NCBI RefSeq assembly: GCF_047302465.1
Contig: NZ_CP178621.1
Coordinates: 1,302,001 to 1,366,000 of the forward strand
Direction of reading: 5' to 3'
DNA from: JACMRP01 sp047302465
Lineage (GTDB): Bacteria; Bdellovibrionota; Bdellovibrionia; Bdellovibrionales; Bdellovibrionaceae
DNA length: 64,000 nucleotides
The translations under genes and the position numbers were made by a program. Positions 35,346-43,975 of this stretch are shown here, piece by piece (within the stretch, counting starts at the first letter, position 1; each line of letters begins with the position of its first letter). The notes beneath the pieces were generated by a model. That model had not been told where the DNA came from and ran no database searches. It was given only the letters and a program-made list of their open reading frames with translations.

Positions 35346-36032
35346 ATGAAGAAGACCACAAAGCCGGCGAAAACCCTCCCTCCAAAGCACCATCATTTCT
35401 CAACAAAAGACATTCTTTCGAACGTGCTGCCGACCCCGATGATAAAGAACGGCTTAAGCTCTGACGAGAAGATCAAACTAATCACTGAAAAGTTCACCGA
35501 GATCATGGAAATCCTGGGCTTGGATTTGAACGATGACAGTTTGAAAGATACTCCACGCCGTGTCGCGAAGATGTATGTTAATGAAATCTTCAGCGGTTTA
35601 GACCCAGAGCATTTCCCTAAAATGACAGTGATTGAAAACAAAATGGAATACGATCAGATGATCTGTGTTTCTGGAGTTTCTACTTTGTCCTTCTGCGAAC
35701 ATCACTTTTTAACGATCGACGGTGTTGCAACAGTTGCGTATATCCCGAACAAAAAAGTCATTGGTCTTTCAAAAATCAATCGTATCGTTCAGTTCTTTAG
35801 CCGTCGTCCGCAAGTACAAGAGCGTCTGACAAAACAGATCGCAGATTGCCTTCAGTATGTGTTGGATACAGAGCATGTGGCAGTTTACATTGATGCAAAA
35901 CACTATTGTGTAATTGCACGTGGGATTGAAGACACGGCAAGCTCCACTGTGACCACTGAAGTTCGTGGTCACTTCCGTACGAAAGTACAAACGCGCGAAG
36001 AGTTCCTTCACCAGTGCAAACGCATTAACTAG
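35346..36032 (+). CDS. folE: GTP cyclohydrolase I
   Basis: 228 residues. The core runs from about residue 45: DDSLKDTPRRVAKMYVNEIF, zinc ligand Cys and His in SFCEHHFLTI, GLSKINRIVQFFSRRPQVQERLT, the second Cys and His in KHYCVIARG, and a terminal ELTTEVRG-type TVTTEVRGHF. It makes dihydroneopterin triphosphate from GTP for folate synthesis. The first about 40 residues are a nonconserved extension. The palindromic element begins inside its stop codon. Confidence 0.95.
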   Translation: MKKTTKPAKTLPPKHHHFSTKDILSNVLPTPMIKNGLSSDEKIKLITEKFTEIMEILGLDLNDDSLKDTPRRVAKMYVNEIFSGLDPEHFPKMTVIENKMEYDQMICVSGVSTLSFCEHHFLTIDGVATVAYIPNKKVIGLSKINRIVQFFSRRPQVQERLTKQIADCLQYVLDTEHVAVYIDAKHYCVIARGIEDTASSTVTTEVRGHFRTKVQTREEFLHQCKRIN

Positions 36033-36133
36033 AAGCTATCTCATAAACCCAAATCCTGCGTTGCTCGTCGTCGCAGTACGCTATGTACAGCTTCCTCCTC
36101 ACGCCTTGGCTTTGGGTTTATGAGATAGCTTCT
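36031..36133. repeat. 103-bp palindromic intergenic element, copy 2
   Basis: The terminal 23 bases (36031-36053 and 36111-36133) are perfect inverted repeats. The first two bases are the last two of the folE stop codon, and the far end is 7 bases before the stop of the convergent SDR gene. Same length as copy 1 (5238-5340) with 17 differences, two pairs of which are compensatory in the stem. Confidence 0.88.
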
Positions 36134-36140
36134 CTACTAA

Positions 36141-36854
36141 TTACCACTCAAGCTTCTCGCCGTCGCGGAAGAAGCCTCCGTTAGGGCCGCCCTTAGGCAG
36201 GGTGGCCGCCCAAACAATCCCTTTGATCCCTTGTTCAATAGTCCGTGTGGCGCTTCGTCCACCCATATCGGTCTGAACCCAACCTGGGCAGACAGAGTTC
36301 ACTAGGATATCGCCTTTATCTAAAACTTCTTGCGAGAAAATCTTGGTCACAGCATTGAGTGCCGTTTTAGACATTCTATAAGCCGCATAGGCTGCGTTCA
36401 TTTCAGAAAGTTGCCCCATGCCGCTAGAGATATTCACAACACGCCCATAGCCGCCGTCAATCATCAACGGCAGTAGCTTTTGCGTGAGTAAGAAAGGACC
36501 AAGAGTGTTCGTGGCAAAGGTTTTAGTAATTGTAGAAGACTTGGTTTTAAAGACGTTACTGTCGCCACCATCTTCATCGTCGATAAAGATCCCAGCGTTA
36601 TTCACTAGAACATCAACCACGCTGATTTCGCGGATCACTTGGTGACAGAAAGTTTCGATGCTTTTCTCGTTCGAGACATCCAGCTTCATCGCTATGACAT
36701 CAAGATCTTTCATTTTAAGAGCGTTGATTTCAGTCTGGGCCTTGTCGGGATTACGCATGGCCATGATGACCTTGTAACCCATTCTGGCAAGGGCAGCACT
36801 TGTGGCAAAACCCAACCCGCGGTTGGCACCAGTAACGATCGCGACTTTCTTCAT
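36141..36854 (-). CDS. short-chain dehydrogenase/reductase, carbonyl reductase-like
   Basis: 237 residues from ATG 36854, preceded by AAGGAG; the frame upstream to 36914 is not used. Classical SDR motifs: TGANRGLG for the dinucleotide, NNAG in VLVNNAGIF, Ser in NISSGMG, and YRMSK as the YxxxK catalytic pair. The Asn/Arg after the Gly motif suggests NADPH. Similar to plant and animal carbonyl reductases; substrate unknown. Confidence 0.92.
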   Translation of the reverse strand: MKKVAIVTGANRGLGFATSAALARMGYKVIMAMRNPDKAQTEINALKMKDLDVIAMKLDVSNEKSIETFCHQVIREISVVDVLVNNAGIFIDDEDGGDSNVFKTKSSTITKTFATNTLGPFLLTQKLLPLMIDGGYGRVVNISSGMGQLSEMNAAYAAYRMSKTALNAVTKIFSQEVLDKGDILVNSVCPGWVQTDMGGRSATRTIEQGIKGIVWAATLPKGGPNGGFFRDGEKLEW

Positions 36855-36965
36855 AGGAATCTCCTTATGGAGTGATATTGAGGAGATCCTATGAGGGAAT
36901 ACGGTAGTAGACAAGGATTAGACATACAGGCGAGGCTTGGATACCGCAGGTGCCCAAATACGTGT

Positions 36966-37007
36966 TTGACGGTTGGTTTGGGGCATGTTGCAATTTTCTT
37001 GTAACAT
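36966..37007 (+). promoter_or_regulatory. predicted promoter with palindrome over the -10 region
   Basis: TTGACG (36966-36971), a 17-base spacer and TGCAAT (36989-36994) form a plausible promoter for the TIGR02147 gene. An inverted repeat with one mismatch, ATGTTGCAA / TTGTAACAT (36985-37007), covers the -10, as expected for a repressor site. All inferred from sequence. Confidence 0.4.
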
Positions 37008-37020
37008 GACAGGAGAGTGA

Positions 37021-37896
37021 ATGGATTCACACCCTAAAACACCAAGCGTCTACGATTATTTGGATGTTGGATCGTACTTGCAAGACTATTACCGTTTGCG
37101 CAAAACTCGCGACAAAAATTTTTCCTATGAGTCATGGGCCCAAGAGCTTGAGTTGAATAGCCGTTCTTTCTTACGTCTTCTAGTGGCAGGAAAAAAGAAA
37201 ATCAGTCCGCGTTTTATGGAAAATTTTTGCCGCCTGAATTTTGCCACAAAAAATGAAGAGTCTTATTTTTACTATCTTGTAAAATACTCGCAGGCCAGCT
37301 CGGGCAAGGACCGTCAACTTTACAGTCAAAAGATGATGCAAATACTCAAACATGAACATAGTGCTCAAATCGTTTCAGAAAAAGTGGACTATGTTTCGGA
37401 TCCGCTCTTGGTCCGTCTTCTGTCATTATTGTGTTTTTCAGATCTTCGCGGTAATGCGGCGAGATGCGCAAAAATTTTGAAAGTCGAAATGAGCGAGATT
37501 GAAGTGGCCCTTTCGAAGCTAGAGGCCATGAAGCTTGCTGAAAAAGTAAAGGTCAATGAAGAGGATGTTTGGGTTGCTCTCAGTGACGTCTTTCATGTTC
37601 CGGATGACTATGGCAGTTTTAATTTAATGAGGTTTCACGAAAAAAGTCTTCAGGATGCTGTGGCAGCTTTTAGTCAGCCGCCACAGCTGCGTCGTTATAA
37701 AAGCCTTTTTGTACCTCTGAGTGAAGCTGATCTTGAAAAATTCAATCGGGCTTTAGAGGATTTCATAGCAGAGCAATTGCTTCTTTATAATTCTAAGTTC
37801 TGCTTAGATACCTATTTGTACCAGGTGAATTTTAACTTTCACCCGGTTACAAGAAAAATGGATTCTGCAGTCCTAGAAGATGAGACAGCAAAGTAA
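37021..37896 (+). CDS. TIGR02147-family regulator-like protein
   Basis: 291 residues, AGGAG before the ATG. Family features: YLDVGSYLQDYYRLRKTRDKNFSYESWAQELEL with the HTH-like SRSFLRLLVAGKKKISPRF, the middle winged-helix-like part CAKILKVEMSEIEVALSKLEAMKL, and the C-terminal segment around YKSLFVPLSEADLEKFNRALEDFI. Second member in the window. A palindrome over its predicted -10 fits autoregulation. Confidence 0.88.
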   Translation: MDSHPKTPSVYDYLDVGSYLQDYYRLRKTRDKNFSYESWAQELELNSRSFLRLLVAGKKKISPRFMENFCRLNFATKNEESYFYYLVKYSQASSGKDRQLYSQKMMQILKHEHSAQIVSEKVDYVSDPLLVRLLSLLCFSDLRGNAARCAKILKVEMSEIEVALSKLEAMKLAEKVKVNEEDVWVALSDVFHVPDDYGSFNLMRFHEKSLQDAVAAFSQPPQLRRYKSLFVPLSEADLEKFNRALEDFIAEQLLLYNSKFCLDTYLYQVNFNFHPVTRKMDSAVLEDETAK

Positions 37897-37898
37897 AT

Positions 37899-38420
37899 TT
37901 ACTTTCTTTCCAAGAGGCAAGAGCCTTTGTTGTCGTCAATGGCCCATCTGATTTCCAATTGGCTGTCATCTTTGCGAGCTATCAACAATTCGTCATTCCA
38001 CGTTTCAACACTAGGATGTTTGCCAGGAAATGGATGGTTGCTGCGCATACGAAGCTCTGTGCCGCTTGTCTTAAAGTAATAGTACTTCTCTGTGAGTTCG
38101 ATTTCGGCATTGTTGTAGTAGTCTCCAAAAATAACCGATTTGATTTTAGCTTCGTTAGAAAGAGGCATCGCTAGAGAGTCCTCGTGATAGGCAGAGAAAA
38201 GCAATTTGTGATTGGCTTCATCGACTGTGATAGAAACCTCCATTCCTGGATCAAACATTAAATCCAAGAATTTGAAGCGGGCGTTATCAGGTCGGCACGC
38301 AGTCACTGTTTTGTAAGTGCCACCTATTTCTGCCGAACCAACAGTTCCACCCGCAAAGCTTGCCACTGAGAAGCTTGTTGCTGTCAAAAACACTGCAATT
38401 TTTAAAGAACGCAAAAACAT
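37899..38420 (-). CDS. secreted protein of unknown function
   Basis: 173 residues from ATG 38420, which has AAGGAG at good spacing and starts a signal peptide (MFLRSLKIAVFL, cleavage near SFA-GG). The frame upstream to 38525 lacks support. Mature protein has two Cys (TACRPD near the start and GSCLLERK at the end) likely joined, and beta-rich sequence (YYFKTSGTELRMRSN). May be lipocalin-like, but not shown. Confidence 0.65.
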   Translation of the reverse strand: MFLRSLKIAVFLTATSFSVASFAGGTVGSAEIGGTYKTVTACRPDNARFKFLDLMFDPGMEVSITVDEANHKLLFSAYHEDSLAMPLSNEAKIKSVIFGDYYNNAEIELTEKYYYFKTSGTELRMRSNHPFPGKHPSVETWNDELLIARKDDSQLEIRWAIDDNKGSCLLERK

Positions 38421-38727
38421 ACCTGTCTCCTTGTTTATCAAGAGTTCCAACCTGTCTCGCTGGGCGGTAATTGGAAGATCTAATTTTGTTACTGAAACGA
38501 GTTGCAAGGTTGGTACTCGCTTCAAAGCGGATCATTTCTTATAGGCTTTGGTTTTTGTGTCAATATTTTGCTCAGAGAGCGGCGTAAGATTGCAAAGACG
38601 GGACAGTGGATACCTCGGGTATCCAAAAAACAATTGACGACGGCAGGGGAATCTCAGGGGCGAATGCCTGCAATAACGGCTATGTTAGTGCAGGCTTTTA
38701 TTCCATTGATTGTTACAAACGCTGTTT
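38421..38727. other. 307-base gap without a recognisable gene
   Basis: Includes a hairpin GCCTGCA (38666-38672) / TGCAGGC (38689-38695) downstream of pepN that may end its transcript, though no T-tract follows in that direction. Otherwise only the upstream region of the 37899-38420 gene. Confidence 0.5.
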
Positions 38728-41355
38728 TTAAAGGGCGCTTTGCAAAAGTTCGCGAGAGTTCTTCGAAAGCTTTTCGTGAGAAACAACTCGGCGAATTTGC
38801 GAAAGGGCTTTGTCTTTCATATGCGGCGGGAACTTCTTCACGAAGTTGAAGGCCGCGCACAAACGAGCTGCCACTTGTGGATTCTTTTCGTCGATTTTTA
38901 AAATCATGTCCGCCAAGAATTCATAAGCCGGGTGATCCGGGCTGTGGAAGATCGCATAGTTTTGTGTGAAAGATCTTAAAAGTGCATAGACGTTGTTTGG
39001 ATTGTTAATGTTGAAACTTGGATGCTCGGTCAACGACTTCACCACATCAAAAGTATCTCTGCGTGAAGAGAAGGCCTGAGCCGTGAACCACTTATTCAAC
39101 ACCACAGAATCTGTGTGCCATTTTTGATGGAAGTCCTCTAGTGCTTGTTGGCGATAGTGGCTGCCACTGCTTGCCAGAAGTTCCATTGCCACCAACTGAT
39201 CTGTCATGTTTTTGGCAGTCTGATACTGTTGCACCACGATTTCAGTCATTGAAGGATCATCCAGCTCTTGCAAGAAGCTCAGAGCAATATTTTTGTACAA
39301 GCGATGACCGAATACTTTCGGATCGCGGCTCAAAGGCTCGACGTCGTGATACTTGTTGTAGATTTCCGTGAACTTTTGCTTGTGAGCAATCGCCAAAGCA
39401 TGGCGAATCGCTTTACGAGCGGCAAAGAACGCTGGGGCATCCAAAAGATCTTCTTGTTGTGCTAAGACCACGTCAGAAGGCAATTGCAACATCTGAGCTT
39501 TGAAAGACTCAGAAATATTTTCGTCATGCAAAACCTTGCCGATAGCTGCAATAAAGCTTGCGTCGACTTCAAGAGGTTTTGATTGACGGTGATGACCAAT
39601 CAACTTCGAGAACAGACCCAAAATCACTTTTTGTGCGGCTTCACGACGGTTGAATTCGTCGGTGTCTTTTTCCATCAAAAAGTAAAGGTCTTCAACCTTT
39701 GCGTCCCATTTTAAATTTACTGGAGCTGACAAATCACGAAGGATCGACAACACCGGTCTTTCAGGAACAAGTTTAAAAGTGTAAGTGCGAACTTCTTCGC
39801 AAAGTTCGATCAATGTTCTGCCATCGCTATTGCGAGTGACGTGTTCGCAGTGAAGCTCCATCTCTTGGCCTTTAGAATTCAACAATCCCAAGAGCAAAGG
39901 AATGTGGAACGGCTTTTTATCGGTTTGTCCTGGTGTCGGCGCGCAAGATTGTGCAAGCGTCAGGTGGAATTCTTTCGCGTGGGCATCGTATTTTTCAGAA
40001 ACGATGACTTCAGGTGTTCCGGATTGGTGATACCAAAGTTTAAACTGGCTAAAATCTTTTTTATTAGGCTCTGCAATCGCTGCTGCAAAATCTTCGGTGG
40101 TGACCGCTTGACCATCGTGACGACGGAAGTATTCATCCATACCTTTGCGGAAACCTTTACGGCCCACAATCGTTTGCATCATACGAATAACTTCAGCACC
40201 TTTTTCATAAATAGTTGCGGTGAAGAAGTTATCGACAGCCATGCAAGACTCAGGACGCACTGGATGCGAATTCGGACCCGCATCTTCAGGGAACTGACGT
40301 TCACGCAAGGAATCGACATCGATAATTCTTTGTACTGAGCGAGAACTCATATCTGCAGAGAACTCTTGATCACGGAAAACCGTGAGACCTTCTTTGAGGC
40401 TCAGTTGGAACCAGTTAGAAACTGTCACGCGGTTGCCAGTCCAGTTGTGGAAGTATTCATGCGCGACCACGGACTCAATCGCGTGGAAGTCGCCATCGGT
40501 CGCAGACGTCGAGTCCGCCAAAACCAAGCGCGAGTTAAAGACGTTCAGTCCCTTATTCTCCATGGCGCCAGCGTTGAAATCGTCAATAGCCACGATCATG
40601 TAGTCATTGAGGTCGTACTCAAGACCAAAGGTATCCTCGTCCCATTTCATGGATTTTTTCAAAGACTCCATAGCATGCCAGCAACGCTCTTGTTTGCCGT
40701 GAGCTGCATACACTTCGAGATTCACTTTGCGCCCAGACTTTGTGGTGAAGTGATCACGGATCACACCAAGATCACCCGCAACCAATGCAAAAAGATAACA
40801 TGGCTTTTTGTGGGGATCGTTCCAAGTCGCTTTGTGGCGACCATTACCAACGTCTTCGACCTTGATGCGATCACCATTAGAAAGAAGAACAGGGTATTTC
40901 TTTTTATCGGCTTCGATAGTGACAGAGTATTTTGTCATCACATCGGGACGATCCAAGAAGTAAGTAATCTTACGGAAACCTTGGGCCTCGCATTGTGTAC
41001 AGAAGATATCACGAGATTTATAAAGGCCTTCTAGCGACGTATTATTCTGAGGGTATAGGCGAGTCTCGATACGAAGTTCGAAAGACTCAGGCACATGAGC
41101 GATCTCTAAGCTCTCGGCAGTGACCGTGTACTGTGAAGGGTTCAGTTTTTCGTTATTGATAGAAACAGACACGAGTTCCAAGTCTGTTCCATCTAGGTGC
41201 AGGGAGCTCCCACCTTTTACCGTCTTAATTTTGGATGTAGCTACGACCCGACAAAAGTCTTCGTTCAGGTTGAAATCTAGCTGAGTAGACAGAATTTCGA
41301 AATGGGGTTTTGTGTAGTCTTTCAGGTAGATCTTTTGGCTTTGTTTCGTCGTCAT
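38728..41355 (-). CDS. pepN: aminopeptidase N (M1 family)
   Basis: 875 residues, close to E. coli PepN. GAMENKGLNVFN is the exopeptidase substrate motif; zinc site is HEYFHNWTGNRV with the downstream Glu in LKEGLTVFRDQEFS. The C-terminal region is the alpha-helical arch. GAGG precedes the ATG. A cytosolic broad-specificity aminopeptidase, with pepA and the oligopeptidase below giving strong peptide-digesting capacity. Confidence 0.97.
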   Translation of the reverse strand: MTTKQSQKIYLKDYTKPHFEILSTQLDFNLNEDFCRVVATSKIKTVKGGSSLHLDGTDLELVSVSINNEKLNPSQYTVTAESLEIAHVPESFELRIETRLYPQNNTSLEGLYKSRDIFCTQCEAQGFRKITYFLDRPDVMTKYSVTIEADKKKYPVLLSNGDRIKVEDVGNGRHKATWNDPHKKPCYLFALVAGDLGVIRDHFTTKSGRKVNLEVYAAHGKQERCWHAMESLKKSMKWDEDTFGLEYDLNDYMIVAIDDFNAGAMENKGLNVFNSRLVLADSTSATDGDFHAIESVVAHEYFHNWTGNRVTVSNWFQLSLKEGLTVFRDQEFSADMSSRSVQRIIDVDSLRERQFPEDAGPNSHPVRPESCMAVDNFFTATIYEKGAEVIRMMQTIVGRKGFRKGMDEYFRRHDGQAVTTEDFAAAIAEPNKKDFSQFKLWYHQSGTPEVIVSEKYDAHAKEFHLTLAQSCAPTPGQTDKKPFHIPLLLGLLNSKGQEMELHCEHVTRNSDGRTLIELCEEVRTYTFKLVPERPVLSILRDLSAPVNLKWDAKVEDLYFLMEKDTDEFNRREAAQKVILGLFSKLIGHHRQSKPLEVDASFIAAIGKVLHDENISESFKAQMLQLPSDVVLAQQEDLLDAPAFFAARKAIRHALAIAHKQKFTEIYNKYHDVEPLSRDPKVFGHRLYKNIALSFLQELDDPSMTEIVVQQYQTAKNMTDQLVAMELLASSGSHYRQQALEDFHQKWHTDSVVLNKWFTAQAFSSRRDTFDVVKSLTEHPSFNINNPNNVYALLRSFTQNYAIFHSPDHPAYEFLADMILKIDEKNPQVAARLCAAFNFVKKFPPHMKDKALSQIRRVVSHEKLSKNSRELLQSAL

Positions 41356-41441
41356 ACAACCTCAGTCCAGATATTTTGTTTACAGCGCCGCCTTTGTCGA
41401 GCGTCCTTGACTATGTTCGACAATAAAGTTGGCATAGGGGA

Positions 41442-41798
41442 ATGGGAATCGTTTTTACTTCTATCACTGTTAATACTCCGAATCTAGAAAATATGGTCCG
41501 CTTCTACGAGATTCTCGGCTGCGAGTTTAGTAAAGTAAAAGTGAGTATCGGCGGCGAGCTTTACCGCAGTTCTTTAGCTGGTTTTGAGCTTTCTTTGATG
41601 TCGATTAAGTCCGCAGCTCCTGCGGCGTATCCAAAGGTTATGATGGGTTTTAGAGTGAATGATTTGGACGCTAAGGTCGAAAAACTGAATTCGATTCCTG
41701 GCGTTATCATGATACTGGACCCCACCGACATGCCCGATGGCAAAAAAGCCATTCTGCAAGACCCCGACGGTCATTCTGTAGAGCTTATAGCTCGTTAG
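41442..41798 (+). CDS. VOC-superfamily (glyoxalase-like) protein
   Basis: 118 residues. One betaalphabetabetabeta pair is visible: SITVNTPNLENMVRFYEILGC at the start and AILQDPDGHSVELI at the end, with MGFRVNDLDAKVEKLNSI between. The Glu in the last motif is the common metal ligand of VOC proteins; the first His is Thr/Val here, so metal binding is uncertain. Function unknown. AGGGG touches the ATG. Confidence 0.82.
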   Translation: MGIVFTSITVNTPNLENMVRFYEILGCEFSKVKVSIGGELYRSSLAGFELSLMSIKSAAPAAYPKVMMGFRVNDLDAKVEKLNSIPGVIMILDPTDMPDGKKAILQDPDGHSVELIAR

Positions 41799-41848
41799 AA
41801 GCACTTTTTTAGTTAGCCATAAAGCATAAGCCTTGCTATGTCTGCCCA

Positions 41849-43945
41849 ATGACAAGCAGACTCCTATTTATTCTATTTGCGGCAATCCCGCTGACGTCCA
41901 TGGCCAATAAGCATTTAAGCTCAGGAGAAAATATGAGTGATTCCTATATTTGGTTAGAAGATCGCAATGGTTCAGAGGCAACAAAGTGGGCTCAGAGCGA
42001 GAGCGCCATCGCGAAAAAACATTTTGAAAGTGATCCAAGATTTAAGCAAAGCTCGCAAGAGATTCTGAATATTCTGACTTCTAAAGATAAGCTTGCGATG
42101 CCTATGATTTACGAAGGCTACGTTTACAATCTTTGGCAGGACGACACTCACAAACGCGGTATTTGGAGAAGAACCACGGTTGCTGAATACAAAAAAACGC
42201 AACCAGCTTGGGATATTCTTTTAGATATTGATGCGCTTTCTGAAAAAGAAAACGAAGCGTGGGTTTACAAAGGCGCCGTGCGTATGCCGGGCTACGATCA
42301 CGTACTGGTTTATCTTTCTCGCAACAATCAAGATGCTTCAGAGGTGCGTGAGTTCTCTTTGTCTAAAAAAGAATTCGTGAAGGGCGGCTTTACTCTTCCT
42401 GAGAGCAAAAGCAATATTCAATGGTTTGATGAAAATCGCCTTTTGGTCGGCGCGACATTTACCGAAGATCAAAGAACGGATTCTGGTTACGCTCGTAAAA
42501 TCTATCTGTGGACACGCGGCGAGGATTTTTCAAAAGCAAAGCTGATTTTTGAAACAAAAAAAGAATATGTCAGTAGTTGGTCTTCGGTGTTTCATAAGCC
42601 AGGTGGCGCAACGATTGCGACTGTCGCATACTATGTGAACTACGATCACTTCGAGAGCTTTATTCTGGATAAAAACTTTAATCCGCAGAAAATGCCGATT
42701 CCAAAAGATGTTGTTCTTAGCAACGAGTTCAAAGAGCATTTCATTTTTGAAAATCGCAGTGAGTGGAAGGGCCATCCAGCAGGCAGTCTTTTAGCTGTGC
42801 CACACTCAGCGATGGGCCTTGCGGATGTTCCTGCCGACCAAGTGAAGGCTGTTTTTACTCCGAAGGATAAGGTTGCTTTCATCAACTCAGGTGATACCGG
42901 TGATCGCATGTATTTGATCCTCAGCGAAAACGTGCGCGGTCAGGCCTACGAAGCAAAACTTCAGGCAGATGGTTCTTGGAAACTTGAAAAAGTGTTTAAC
43001 TCGGACAACAATTTTGAAATTGCGTCAGCGGATCCACACGGCGATACGATCATCTTTTTAGAGGACGGTTTCTTGCAACCACAACGCCTGATGATGAGAG
43101 AAGGCACAGCCTCTTTAGAAGTTAAAGAAGCAAAGTCTTATTTCAATGAAGCGCCGTTTGTCACGGAGCAACTCTGGGTCAAGAGCAAAGATGGTACGCA
43201 GATTCCTTACACGGTCGTGCGTAAGAAGGATCTCGTTTATGATGGTACGAATCCGACTTTGCTTTATGGTTATGGCGGATTCGTGGTTTCTTTAACTCCA
43301 TACTACGATGCCATCATGGGTAAAGAGTGGTTGGAGAAAGGCGGCGTCTATGTGCAGGCCAACATCCGCGGTGGCGGTGAGTTCGGTCCCGAGTGGCACA
43401 AAGCTGCACTTTTAGAGAATAAGCAAAAATCCTATGACGATTTCATTGCGATTGCAGAAGATTTGATTGCTAGAAAAATCACATCACCTAAGCATTTGGG
43501 TATTCAAGGTGGCAGTAATGGTGGTCTGTTGGTAGGTGCCGTCACCATGCAACGTCCGGAGCTTTTCAACGCCGTGGTTTGCCAGATTCCATTGCTGGAT
43601 ATGCTTCGCTATACGAAGCTCCCACCGGGTGCAAGCTGGGCAGGTGAGTACGGAAATCCAGATGATCCGAAGTTCTTCGAGATTATTTCAAAGTACTCTC
43701 CGTATCAGAATGTCTCAAAAAACAAAAAATATCCAAAGATCTATTTCCAAACGACTCAAGCCGATGACCGCGTTCATCCGGGCCACGCCAGAAAAATGGC
43801 GGCTCGAATGAAAGAATACGGTCACGACTTTTTGTTTTTTGAATCGACAGATGGGGGCCACGGCCGTGGCGGGGTAAAGCCAGAAGATCAATCCCGCGCC
43901 AGTGCTTACGTTTACATTTATCTTTATCAGCAATTAGCCAAGTAG
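41849..43945 (+). CDS. prolyl oligopeptidase family serine protease (S9A)
   Basis: 698 residues from ATG 41849, or 670 from ATG 41933. The first start lacks a ribosome binding site but gives a convincing signal peptide (RLLFILFAAIPL, SMA). The second has AGGAG at five bases and starts MSDSYIWLEDRNG, where S9A homology begins. The catalytic domain shows GGSNGG with Ser, DDRVHPGHA with Asp, and STDGGHG with His; the central part fits the beta-propeller. Cleaves short peptides after Pro. Whether it is exported depends on the start. Confidence 0.92.
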   Translation: MTSRLLFILFAAIPLTSMANKHLSSGENMSDSYIWLEDRNGSEATKWAQSESAIAKKHFESDPRFKQSSQEILNILTSKDKLAMPMIYEGYVYNLWQDDTHKRGIWRRTTVAEYKKTQPAWDILLDIDALSEKENEAWVYKGAVRMPGYDHVLVYLSRNNQDASEVREFSLSKKEFVKGGFTLPESKSNIQWFDENRLLVGATFTEDQRTDSGYARKIYLWTRGEDFSKAKLIFETKKEYVSSWSSVFHKPGGATIATVAYYVNYDHFESFILDKNFNPQKMPIPKDVVLSNEFKEHFIFENRSEWKGHPAGSLLAVPHSAMGLADVPADQVKAVFTPKDKVAFINSGDTGDRMYLILSENVRGQAYEAKLQADGSWKLEKVFNSDNNFEIASADPHGDTIIFLEDGFLQPQRLMMREGTASLEVKEAKSYFNEAPFVTEQLWVKSKDGTQIPYTVVRKKDLVYDGTNPTLLYGYGGFVVSLTPYYDAIMGKEWLEKGGVYVQANIRGGGEFGPEWHKAALLENKQKSYDDFIAIAEDLIARKITSPKHLGIQGGSNGGLLVGAVTMQRPELFNAVVCQIPLLDMLRYTKLPPGASWAGEYGNPDDPKFFEIISKYSPYQNVSKNKKYPKIYFQTTQADDRVHPGHARKMAARMKEYGHDFLFFESTDGGHGRGGVKPEDQSRASAYVYIYLYQQLAK

Positions 43946-43975
43946 CAGGTACTTGGCCAATACGCTCGGGCAGAG

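Noticed and set aside
40366..41034. 222-codon + strand frame inside pepN
   Set aside because: Antisense shadow of a conserved M1 aminopeptidase region.
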